Assembly (NCBI GenBank): GCA_031284475.1
Contig: JAISZV010000037.1
Span: forward strand, 1-6,725
Length of the DNA stretch: 6,725 bases
Direction of reading: 5' to 3'
Source: Proteiniphilum sp.
Lineage (GTDB): Bacteria > Bacteroidota > Bacteroidia > Bacteroidales > Dysgonomonadaceae
Below the pieces are notes generated by a model. The model did no database searches. It had not been told where the DNA came from and saw nothing but the letters and a program-made list of their open reading frames with translations. Of this stretch, positions 1 to 5,174 are shown in pieces. Within the stretch, counting starts at the first letter, position 1. Each line of letters starts with the position of its first letter. The position numbers and the translations under genes were made by a program.

Positions 1-207
1 AAACACGGCTCAAAAAGGTGGAAGCAGCAAAAAGGCTATCATCGACGAAGTCTGAACGAAGTGGTGATGTTCCGGTACAAAACAATTTTCGGCGGAGAGT
101 TGGATGCCAGGACGTTTGATAATCAGGAAACAGAGGTCAAACTCAAATCTTTGACATTAAATAAATTCATTGGGACAGGTATGCCCAATGCTTACAAAGT
201 TAGTTGA
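1..207 (+). CDS. IS5-group transposase, C-terminal fragment (continues beyond the left edge)
   Basis: The first 68 codons read openly in frame 1 to a TGA at 205-207 and resemble the C-terminal end of IS5/IS4-type DDE transposases. The fragment contains the hallmark Y-(2)-R-(3)-E-(6)-K signature exactly: Tyr13, Arg16, Glu20 and Lys27 within YHRRSLNEVVMFRYK. The glutamate is the third acidic residue of the DDE catalytic triad in this family. The usual tail follows (MFRYKTIFG, then a basic/acidic helix, then LNKFIGTGMPNAYKVS). The family cuts and pastes its own insertion sequence. The start and the first two catalytic aspartates lie outside the window, so I cannot tell whether the element is intact or a relic. 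The assignment to IS5, with an IS903-like tail, comes from recognising the motif and not from a database search. Confidence 0.85.
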   Translation, partial: KHGSKRWKQQKGYHRRSLNEVVMFRYKTIFGGELDARTFDNQETEVKLKSLTLNKFIGTGMPNAYKVS

Positions 208-247
208 TTTTTACTGCTACGATAGTAGAGAAAAATACCGTCTTGAC

Positions 248-265
248 TACCGTTGCAACAAAGTC
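248..265 (+). repeat. Candidate right terminal inverted repeat of the IS5-group element
   Basis: About 50-60 nt after the transposase stop lies CAACAAAG (256-263) followed by TC. Its reverse complement, GACTTTGTTG, resembles the GGCTTTGTTG tip that I recall for IS903-type IS5 elements. Distance and orientation suit the right end of the element. The left end is not in the window, so the repeat pair and any target duplication cannot be confirmed. Confidence 0.45.
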
Positions 266-290
266 ATTCATAATTCCCAAATCACTGAGG

Positions 291-310
291 TTGCTTTGTT
301 GTCTAAATAA
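291..310 (+). repeat. Second IS-end-like sequence, inverted relative to the first
   Basis: The core CTTTGTTG (294-301) is the exact inverse of CAACAAAG at 256-263, with 30 nt between the cores. With its flanks, TGCTTTGTTGTCTAAATA resembles a left (inward-reading) IS903-like terminus as I remember it. No transposase follows to the right. It could be a solitary end left after deletion of a neighbouring copy, or half of a weak 8-bp stem. Call tentative. Confidence 0.35.
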
Positions 311-539
311 TGTGTAAATGAGGTTTTTATACAGCTAAAATATACGGTTAATAAAGTACTGCCCCGTCGGGGAAGATATGCGCCTGCACAAAATCATACC
401 GCGTAAAATTATAAGGAAAAACAGCGCTTCTCGAATGTAAGATATTTCTTAGAACAGGTTTTATTGCTGATTTTGCATGTACAAAAAATAGCGCCTTTGC
501 AGTTTTATCATTGTAATATGCACTTTAAACGTAAAAAGT
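302..539. other. Non-coding A/T-rich stretch between the IS end and the aroQ terminator
   Basis: I see no convincing gene on either strand here. The only internal structures noted are a short CCCC-GTC-GGGG hairpin (362-372), an imperfect TAAGATATTTCTTA palindrome (438-451) and one promoter-like arrangement (445-475). In related Bacteroidales, as I recall, a xerC/D-type recombinase gene often lies divergent to aroQ; none is visible in this window. The insertion sequence may have replaced or displaced the original neighbour. Confidence 0.5.
445..475 (+). promoter_or_regulatory. Weak Bacteroidetes-type promoter-like site
   Basis: TTTC (445-448), a 19-nt spacer and TGATTTTG (468-475) form a two-mismatch version of the Bacteroidetes consensus TTTG-N19-TAnnTTTG. 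If active, transcription would begin near 482 and run about 90 nt to the terminator at 540-574, with no ORF between. Short degenerate motifs occur by chance in A/T-rich DNA. Confidence 0.2.
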
Positions 540-574
540 AAACCCAAGCACGTTAATGCGGCGCTTGGGTTTTT
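540..574 (+). terminator. Intrinsic terminator upstream of aroQ
   Basis: AAACCCAAGC-type stem: bases 540-549 pair perfectly with 563-572 (10 bp) around a 13-nt loop, and the 3' arm runs straight into a T5 tract (570-574). Orientation is + strand, so it stops transcripts arriving from the left (IS side or a small transcript) before the aroQ promoter. The minus strand has only an interrupted T run, so termination that way would be weaker. Confidence 0.75.
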
Positions 575-591
575 CTGTTTCAGCCTTATTC

Positions 592-625
592 TTTCACCGC
601 TTTCTCCGCTTTTTCATTATCTTTG
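592..625 (+). promoter_or_regulatory. Probable aroQ promoter (Bacteroidetes sigma-ABfr type)
   Basis: TATCTTTG at 618-625 is a perfect match to the TAnnTTTG -7 element of the Bacteroidetes primary sigma factor. A TTTC at 592-595, 22 nt upstream, is an imperfect -33 element. The predicted transcript starts a few bases after 630, leaving a short leader of under 20 nt before the ATG at 649. It lies just downstream of the 540-574 terminator, which gives aroQ an insulated start. Confidence 0.6.
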
Positions 626-648
626 TGCCTCTAAACAGGCGAATAGTT

Positions 649-1071
649 ATGAAGATACAAATCATCAATGGCCCTAACCTCAACTTGCTTGGCGTCCGCG
701 AACCGGAGATATATGGCGGTCAGACGTTTGGCGACTATCTGGAACAATTGCGGGCCGGTAATCCCGGTATTGAGATCGACTATTTTCAATCGAACGTGGA
801 GGGAGAAATCATCAACAGGATTCAGGAAGCGGGTTTTGAAAGCGACGGCATCATTCTCAACGCGGGCGGATATACCCACACTTCCGTAGCCATCCGGGAC
901 GCTATCAAGGCGGTTCCCGCTCCGGTTGTAGAGGTGCATGTCTCCAATGTGCATGCACGCGAGGAGTTCCGCCGTCATTCGATGTTGTCGGCTGTTTGCC
1001 TCGGCGTGATCGCCGGTTTCGGAACCGACTCCTACCGCCTGGCGTTGAACGCTTTGGTTCACGGTTCGTAA
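649..1071 (+). CDS. aroQ: 3-dehydroquinate dehydratase, type II
   Basis: Cytoplasmic shikimate-pathway enzyme that removes water from 3-dehydroquinate to give 3-dehydroshikimate on the route to aromatic amino acids. The type II family forms small flavodoxin-like subunits that assemble as dodecamers; 140 aa is the normal length. Conserved features run in order: GPNLNLLGVREPEIYG (8-23) with catalytic Arg17 and Tyr22 on the active-site lid, QSNVEGE (47-53), Asn71 and His77 in NAGGYTHTS, His97 in VEVHVSN, and Arg108 in the HAREEFRRHS segment. Most phyla have QSNHEGE; the valine variant is what I know from Bacteroides relatives. I chose ATG 649 because MKIQIINGPN is the usual N-terminus; the frame stays open back to 556, but that stretch includes the promoter and terminator loop. 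There is no clear Shine-Dalgarno sequence. pyk follows 92 nt later on the same strand. Confidence 0.97.
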   Translation: MKIQIINGPNLNLLGVREPEIYGGQTFGDYLEQLRAGNPGIEIDYFQSNVEGEIINRIQEAGFESDGIILNAGGYTHTSVAIRDAIKAVPAPVVEVHVSNVHAREEFRRHSMLSAVCLGVIAGFGTDSYRLALNALVHGS

Positions 1072-1163
1072 ATCTCTCTTAAAAAACAAAATCAAAACGC
1101 AAGTGTTTCAGCTTATTTCCCGGACGGATAAAAACGTTCAGGAATACTCGATACAAAAAATAT

Positions 1164-2636
1164 ATGTATAAGCATACTAAAATTATTGCTACTATTTCCG
1201 ATAAACGGTGCGATGCGCCTTTTTTAAAACAGTTGTTCGATGCGGGAATGAATGTGGTAAGACTTAATTCGGCCCATATTGATGAGGAAGGGTTCCTTCG
1301 TATTATTCACAACGTAAGGGCGGTGTCGGGCCGGATAGCGATACTGGTAGATACCAAAGGGCCGGAGATCCGTACCACAATAATGGAGAACCCCCTCGAA
1401 CTGAAAACCGGCGATGAGATAAAGATTGCGGGTAACCCGGAGGGAATATCTTCGCGGGAGACCGTATATATCACCTACCGGAATATCACCGAGGAGATGC
1501 ATGTAGGGGATGACATCCTGATAGATGACGGAGAAATAGACCTCGAAGTAATTAAGGTATCAAACGATTACCTGCTCTGCCGGGCCAAAAACGACGGCGT
1601 GATAGGTAGCCGTAAAAGCGTGAATATCCCCGGCGTGCGCATCAGCCTTCCGGCGATTAGCGAATGGGACAGGAAATTTCTCGAATTATCGGCGAAACAT
1701 GATGTGGACTTTATCGCCCACTCGTTTGTGAGGAACCGGGAGGATGTGGAGGCCGTGCAGGAAATATTGGATGAGCTGGGAAGCCCTATCAAGATTATCG
1801 CCAAGATAGAGAACCAGGATGGAGTAGACAATGCCGATGAGATACTGGAAGCGGCGTACGGCATTATGATTGCCCGGGGCGACCTGGGAATAGAGGTGGA
1901 GCAGGAAAAAATACCCGGCATACAGCGTATGCTGATCAGAAAAGCCATTCGCCATAAGAAACCGGTTATTGTGGCCACCCAGATGCTGCACTCCATGATC
2001 CGCAATCCCCGCCCTACACGCGCGGAGATCACGGATATTGCCAATGCTATCTTTTACCGTACCGATGCGGTGATGCTCAGCGGAGAAACCGCCTATGGCA
2101 AATATCCGGTAGAGGCGGTGCGCACCATGGCTAAAACGGCTTACGAGGCCGAATTGACAAAACTCTCGGAAAATGACATCCGCGTACCTTATGATCCTGA
2201 CGACGATAGCGAAGTGACCGAGTTCCTGGCCAAACAAGCGGTGAAAACGTCCATCCGGTTAAACGTGAGGGCTATCGTAACCGATAGCCACACCGGACGC
2301 ACTGCCAGGGTGCTGGCTGCATTCAGGGGAAAAAGCCCTATCTTTGCCATTACTACCACCAAAAGGCTGGCGCGCGAACTGGCATTGTCATACGGCGTTT
2401 GGGCGGAATACCAGCAAGGGAAAGGCGACGGCAATACCAAAGAAAGCAGAAGGGCTTATTTCGTGGAAGCGATCAGGAAATTGATAGGCAGAAACATGAT
2501 TGAGCCTCAGGACAGGGTGGCTTACTTAGGTGGTAGCTTCGGCGAGACCGGCGGCACTACTTACCTGGAAATCTCGGAGGCCTGGAGAATTCTCGAAGCC
2601 AAAGAGAAATACAATCTGCCCGATTATACAATGTGA
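1164..2636 (+). CDS. pyk: Pyruvate kinase
   Basis: Glycolytic enzyme that transfers phosphate from phosphoenolpyruvate to ADP, giving pyruvate and ATP. At 490 aa it has the full three-domain layout. The A barrel covers about 1-70 and 165-340, including MNVVRLNSAH with Arg33/Asn35 and DTKGPEIRT (63-71). The B lid covers about 72-163. The C domain covers about 355-490. Catalytic Lys214 and metal ligand Glu216 lie in IIAKIENQDG, metal ligand Asp240 in ARGDLGIEV, and Thr272 in VIVATQML; NPRPTRAEITDIANAI and MLSGETAYGKYPVEA are the family signatures. TTTKR (397-401) sits where the C-domain effector phosphate loop lies in other kinases; effector choice cannot be read from sequence. The ATG gives MYKHTKIIATISDKR, matching the family start. 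The upstream sequence is A-rich with no Shine-Dalgarno sequence. It probably shares a transcript with aroQ, as I see no clear promoter in the 92-nt gap. Confidence 0.97.
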   Translation: MYKHTKIIATISDKRCDAPFLKQLFDAGMNVVRLNSAHIDEEGFLRIIHNVRAVSGRIAILVDTKGPEIRTTIMENPLELKTGDEIKIAGNPEGISSRETVYITYRNITEEMHVGDDILIDDGEIDLEVIKVSNDYLLCRAKNDGVIGSRKSVNIPGVRISLPAISEWDRKFLELSAKHDVDFIAHSFVRNREDVEAVQEILDELGSPIKIIAKIENQDGVDNADEILEAAYGIMIARGDLGIEVEQEKIPGIQRMLIRKAIRHKKPVIVATQMLHSMIRNPRPTRAEITDIANAIFYRTDAVMLSGETAYGKYPVEAVRTMAKTAYEAELTKLSENDIRVPYDPDDDSEVTEFLAKQAVKTSIRLNVRAIVTDSHTGRTARVLAAFRGKSPIFAITTTKRLARELALSYGVWAEYQQGKGDGNTKESRRAYFVEAIRKLIGRNMIEPQDRVAYLGGSFGETGGTTYLEISEAWRILEAKEKYNLPDYTM

Positions 2637-2646
2637 ACCGTTTCAA

Positions 2647-2674
2647 TTTGGGATTGGGGATTTGGGATTTGGGA
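2647..2674 (+). repeat. Heptad repeat block A: four TTTGGGA-type units
   Basis: Four contiguous 7-mers: TTTGGGA, TTGGGGA, TTTGGGA, TTTGGGA. They begin 10 nt after the pyk stop codon. The + strand is almost free of C here. Block B (2710-2737) lies exactly 35 nt (five heptads) further on. Similar 7-bp repeats recur between genes in Bacteroidetes genomes, as I recall; their role is unknown to me. Confidence 0.9.
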
Positions 2675-2686
2675 AAAGGGCTGGGG
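2650..2686 (+). other. Putative G-quadruplex 1 (3' of pyk)
   Basis: Six runs of three or four G occur at 2650-2652, 2656-2659, 2664-2666, 2671-2673, 2678-2680 and 2683-2686, separated by 2-4 nt. This satisfies the standard G3+N1-7 rule with spare runs. In the pyk mRNA it would form in the 3' untranslated region; in DNA it would form on the non-template strand. Folding is inferred from the pattern only. Confidence 0.55.
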
Positions 2687-2707
2687 TTGATGACCCGGAA
2701 GCCTTTT
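2675..2707 (+). terminator. Imperfect hairpin after pyk, possible terminator
   Basis: The 35 nt between the heptad blocks fold on themselves: AAAGGGCT (2675-2682) pairs with AGCCTTTT (2700-2707) with one G-U pair, and an inner GGGT (2684-2687) pairs with ACCC (2693-2696) around TGATG. The 3' arm ends in TTTT followed by GATTT, giving a modest U-rich tail. It could end pyk transcription or protect the message end. Its G runs overlap the quadruplex pattern, so the two folds would compete. Confidence 0.4.
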
Positions 2708-2709
2708 GA

Positions 2710-2737
2710 TTTGGGAATTGGGATTTGGGAATTGGGA
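2710..2737 (+). repeat. Heptad repeat block B: alternating TTTGGGA / ATTGGGA
   Basis: Four contiguous heptads in strict alternation: TTTGGGA, ATTGGGA, TTTGGGA, ATTGGGA. They follow immediately after the hairpin arm and are in 7-nt register with block A. Confidence 0.9.
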
Positions 2738-2746
2738 TGTTGGGGG
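2713..2746 (+). other. Putative G-quadruplex 2
   Basis: Five G runs at 2713-2715, 2720-2722, 2727-2729, 2734-2736 and 2742-2746 with loops of 4, 4, 4 and 5 nt. The four regularly spaced G3 runs with AATT/ATTT loops look much like a telomere-type repeat. This is a pattern-based call without folding data. Confidence 0.55.
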
Positions 2747-2748
2747 CT

Positions 2749-2764
2749 GGAGGTGCGGAGGTGG
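2749..2764 (+). repeat. GGAGGTG doublet
   Basis: GGAGGTGC and GGAGGTGG lie side by side (2749-2756, 2757-2764), an 8-nt period between the two heptad families. The unit looks like an anti-16S Shine-Dalgarno match but has no start codon at a useful distance, so I treat it as a repeat and not as a ribosome binding site. Confidence 0.7.
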
Positions 2765-2776
2765 TTCTATTTTGAT

Positions 2777-2846
2777 CTTGTGTCTTGGCTCTTGCATCTT
2801 GCATCTTGCATCTTGCATCTTGTGTCTTGTGTCTTGTGTCTTGTGA
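2777..2846 (+). repeat. Tandem array of ten CTTGNNN heptads
   Basis: Seventy nucleotides divide exactly into ten 7-mers all beginning CTTG: CTTGTGT, CTTGGCT, four CTTGCAT, three CTTGTGT, CTTGTGA. The runs of identical units suggest slippage amplification. The array ends 10 nt before the Shine-Dalgarno sequence of the methyltransferase gene. The shared TTG at heptad positions 2-4 matches blocks A and B. Two frames read openly through the array and past it; the third stops at its last heptad. Confidence 0.95.
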
Positions 2847-2855
2847 TGATATAAC

Positions 2856-2863
2856 TAAGGAGG
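2856..2863 (+). promoter_or_regulatory. Strong Shine-Dalgarno sequence for the O-methyltransferase
   Basis: TAAGGAGG is a near-complete complement of the 16S rRNA 3' end, 8 nt before TTG 2872. Such strong sites are uncommon in Bacteroidetes, where most genes lack them, and this one decides the start codon of the following gene. Confidence 0.8.
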
Positions 2864-2871
2864 AACGGCGG

Positions 2872-3504
2872 TTGGACAAAATAGAAGAATATATACTCTC
2901 GCATATAGATGCGGAACCGGAGTTACTGAAAAAGATCGACCGTGACGCGCATGTACGGCTATTGCAGGGAAACATGAATTCCGGGCATTTGCAGGGGCGG
3001 TTCCTGAAAATGATCACGCAAATGATCCGTCCGAAGCGGGTGCTGGAGGTGGGTACTTTTGTAGGATATTCCGCTCTCTGTTTCGCGGAAGGGCTTGACG
3101 GGGACGGAGAAATCCATACCATTGAAATTGATGATGAACTCGAAGAGCGGATAAGGTATAATTTTGCCCTGTCGGAGTATGAAAACAAAATCAGGCTCTA
3201 TATAGGCGATGCGATATATATTATCCCCTGTTTCCCGAATGAGTATTTTGACCTGGCATTTATTGACGCAGGCAAAGAGGCTTACCGGGATTATTACGAG
3301 GCAACGCTTCCCAAAATAAAGAAAGGGGGGGTTATGCTGGTAGATAATACCCTGTGGTATGGAAAAGTGGTGGAAAAGGTAAGGAATGCCGATTGGGCCA
3401 CCCAGGGAATTTTGGCGTTTAACAGGGAACTGGCGGACGACGACAGGGTGGAGAAAGTGATTGTGCCCCTCCGCGACGGATTGACGTTGATAAGAAAGAA
3501 ATAA
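2872..3504 (+). CDS. Class I SAM-dependent O-methyltransferase (Methyltransf_3 / COMT-like)
   Basis: Cytoplasmic enzyme expected to move a methyl group from S-adenosylmethionine to a hydroxyl, usually a catechol-type one, with a divalent metal. The real substrate is unknown for the bacterial members. With TTG 2872 as the start the product is 210 aa, the family length. Visible motifs: HLQGRFLKM (39-47); SAM motif I VLEVGTFVGYSAL (57-69); acidic strand end IHTIEID (81-87); GDA (112-114); metal ligands Asp132 in FIDAGKEAY and Asp158/Asn159 in VDNTLWYG. The start follows from a perfect Shine-Dalgarno sequence 8 nt upstream and from the family N-terminus (DKIEEYILSHIDAE resembles Bacteroides homologues). 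The first in-frame ATG would lose about 34 residues. The frame is open further up, but only through heptad repeats, so a start at 2785 is an artefact. rbfA follows after 6 nt. Confidence 0.93.
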   Translation: MDKIEEYILSHIDAEPELLKKIDRDAHVRLLQGNMNSGHLQGRFLKMITQMIRPKRVLEVGTFVGYSALCFAEGLDGDGEIHTIEIDDELEERIRYNFALSEYENKIRLYIGDAIYIIPCFPNEYFDLAFIDAGKEAYRDYYEATLPKIKKGGVMLVDNTLWYGKVVEKVRNADWATQGILAFNRELADDDRVEKVIVPLRDGLTLIRKK

Positions 3505-3510
3505 AACAGT

Positions 3511-3849
3511 ATGGATACGAACAGACAACAGAAAGTAAACCGGTTGATACAAAAAGAACTCAGTGAGATTTTTCTGTTAGACGCCAAAAAGATGCAGGGC
3601 GTATTGATCTCGGTGACCAACGTGCGGGTATCGCCCGACCTGGGTATTGCTCATGCCTACCTGAGCGTTTTCCCGTCGGAGAAAGCCGGGGAGCTGGTAA
3701 AGAATATCAATGAAAATGTGAAGACCGTCCGCTACGATTTGGGCAGGCGGTTGAGAAACCAGTTGCGGGTGATTCCCGAACTGACGTTCCATGTGGACGA
3801 CTCGCTCGATTATATCGAGAATATCGACAGGCTGTTGAAAGACCGGTAA
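3511..3849 (+). CDS. rbfA: 30S ribosome-binding factor A
   Basis: Small KH-fold protein that binds the free 30S subunit, helps mature the 5' end of 16S rRNA (helix 1) and is needed for late 30S assembly, especially in the cold in model bacteria. At 112 aa it has the usual length. Family marks: N-terminal helix RQQKVNRLIQKELSEIF (5-21), VTNVRVSPDLGIAHAYLSVF (35-54) spanning the first strands with the conserved VSPDL, and the second helix and strand RLRNQLRVIPELTFHVDDS (80-98). The ATG at 3511 lies 6 nt after the methyltransferase stop, so the two genes are almost certainly cotranscribed and perhaps translationally coupled. There is no clear ribosome binding site of its own. An 86-nt gap with no evident feature separates it from the permease gene. 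Confidence 0.96.
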   Translation: MDTNRQQKVNRLIQKELSEIFLLDAKKMQGVLISVTNVRVSPDLGIAHAYLSVFPSEKAGELVKNINENVKTVRYDLGRRLRNQLRVIPELTFHVDDSLDYIENIDRLLKDR

Positions 3850-3935
3850 ACCGGCGGCGGTTGCAGGATATAAAATATTCCGACATGATGAAGCCTTGTA
3901 TGAATTTGTTTCCGCGCTAAAATGTACGCCTTATT

Positions 3936-5159
3936 ATGAATGTTCCCTTTTTTATAGCGCGCAGGTACCTTTTTTCAAAGAAATCGCACAATGCCATCAA
4001 CGTGATTTCCACTATCTCTGTGTGCGGTATCGCCATCGCTACCGCGGCAATGGTATGTGTACTTTCGGTATTCAATGGTTTCGGCGGCATTGTGGAGAGT
4101 ATGTTCAGCGTGTTCGACCCCGACCTGAAAATTACGGTAAAGGAGGGTAAGGTGTTCGATTATCATACGCCGGAGTTTGAAAAAGCATTGCAGGTAAACG
4201 GCATACTGATAATTTCCGAATCGCTGGAAGAAAACGCCCTTTTTATGTACGGAGAGAGCCAGGTGCCGGTACTGATGAAAGGGGCGTCGGAGGAATTTAA
4301 GTTGATGGCCGATATGGAGAAACTGCTGCTCGACGGCTCGTTTAAACTGCGGGAGGATGTGGTGGATTACGCTACGCTGGGTAGCGGACTGGCGGTAACG
4401 CTCGGCGCACGCCCCGGATTTGTCAATCCTATTGAAATATATGTTCCCAAGCGCAACGTTGGGGTAAACCTGGCTAATCCTGCGGCTGCGTTCACGAAAG
4501 GCTACGTGATGATTGGAGGGGTTTTCAGCCTTAATTCGCCGGAGTACGACGAGCAAATGGCCATTATCCCTATTCAACTGGCGCGGGATCTTTTTGGTTA
4601 CGATAAAGAGGTAACGTCGCTGGATATTCAATTAGCGCCGCATGTTTCCGCCGGCAAAGTGAAGCGTGAGATACAACGCGCGTTGGGAGATAATTTCGTC
4701 GTGGAAGACCGGTTTGAACAACAACGCGAATCGTACCGGATGCTCCAAATAGAGAAATGGGTCACTTTCCTTATATTGGCATTTATCTTGCTGATTGCGG
4801 TCTTTAACGTAGTGGGATCGCTTTCGATGCTGATAGTGGAAAAGCGCGGCGACATCAAAAGCCTGCAAAATATGGGTGCGCCCGGTCAACTCATATCGCG
4901 CATCTTTTTGTATGAGGGGTGGCTGATTACGTTTACCGGGATTATTACCGGAATTGTTGCAGGACTGGCATTGTGCCTGCTGCAACAGTATTTTGGGCTG
5001 CTCCGGCTGAGCAATACGCCCGGCGCTTACATCATTGACGCTTATCCGGTGATCGTCAAAATAGCGGATATAGCGGTCGTTTTTGCGGTGGTGAGCCTGA
5101 TAGGCCTGTTGACGGTGCTCTATCCGGTCAATAGTTTAAAGAAAGAACTCAAGCAATAA
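3936..5159 (+). CDS. LolC/LolE-family ABC transporter permease (FtsX-like)
   Basis: Inner-membrane permease of the type that, with a LolD ATPase, releases lipoproteins from the inner membrane toward the outer membrane. The 407-aa chain has the family's four-helix plan: TM1 about 22-46 (ISTISVCGIAIATAAMVCVLS), a large periplasmic MacB-like domain about 50-270, then TM2 about 274-300, TM3 about 326-350 and TM4 about 376-398 forming the FtsX domain. The N-terminal FFIARRYLFSKKSHNAINVIS and the cytoplasmic coupling loop EKRGDIKSLQNMGAP (302-316) are strongly LolC/E-like. No ATPase gene is adjacent, so the partner must be encoded elsewhere. The ATG gives MNVPFFIARRYL, as in Bacteroides homologues, without a Shine-Dalgarno sequence. 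Whether it is functionally LolC, LolE or a combined LolF-type subunit cannot be settled here. Confidence 0.88.
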   Translation: MNVPFFIARRYLFSKKSHNAINVISTISVCGIAIATAAMVCVLSVFNGFGGIVESMFSVFDPDLKITVKEGKVFDYHTPEFEKALQVNGILIISESLEENALFMYGESQVPVLMKGASEEFKLMADMEKLLLDGSFKLREDVVDYATLGSGLAVTLGARPGFVNPIEIYVPKRNVGVNLANPAAAFTKGYVMIGGVFSLNSPEYDEQMAIIPIQLARDLFGYDKEVTSLDIQLAPHVSAGKVKREIQRALGDNFVVEDRFEQQRESYRMLQIEKWVTFLILAFILLIAVFNVVGSLSMLIVEKRGDIKSLQNMGAPGQLISRIFLYEGWLITFTGIITGIVAGLALCLLQQYFGLLRLSNTPGAYIIDAYPVIVKIADIAVVFAVVSLIGLLTVLYPVNSLKKELKQ

Positions 5160-5166
5160 AGAGGTG
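5158..5166 (+). promoter_or_regulatory. Shine-Dalgarno sequence of ugd
   Basis: AAAGAGGTG overlaps the end of the permease stop codon and lies 8 nt before ATG 5175. It differs by one base from AAGGAGGTG. It supports the chosen start and suggests ugd is read from the permease transcript. Confidence 0.65.
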
Positions 5167-5174
5167 AAAAAAGT

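Noticed and set aside
362..372. CCCC-GTC-GGGG hairpin as a terminator or operator
   Set aside because: Only 4 bp with a 3-nt loop and no T tract or linked gene; too short to support a function.
556..648. N-terminal extension of AroQ by 31 residues (start at 556)
   Set aside because: The extension begins inside the terminator loop, covers the promoter, and has no counterpart in the family; MKIQIINGPN at 649 is the standard AroQ start.
631..1095. Long minus-strand ORFs over aroQ, pyk, the permease and ugd
   Set aside because: They are shadows of strong coding genes on the + strand; no family motifs are seen in their products.
2624..2818. Minus-strand ORF with QDARCKMQ and PNPNSQ repeats (64 aa) and its longer relative reaching 3188
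   Set aside because: Translation of the same heptads in reverse; such proteins are familiar spurious annotations in Bacteroidetes and overlap real + strand genes.
2777..2846. CRISPR array
   Set aside because: Units are 7 nt and contiguous with no spacers; no cas gene is nearby. It is a tandem microsatellite-like array.
2633..2854. 73-aa ORF across the pyk-methyltransferase gap as a real gene
   Set aside because: It is open because G/T-rich heptads contain few stops; its W/L/G-rich product simply mirrors the repeats. Kept only as a frame-shift observation.
3901..3908. TGAATTTG as a promoter -7 box for the permease gene
   Set aside because: One mismatch to TAnnTTTG and no TTTG-like -33 element at the right distance; the gene may simply be cotranscribed with rbfA.
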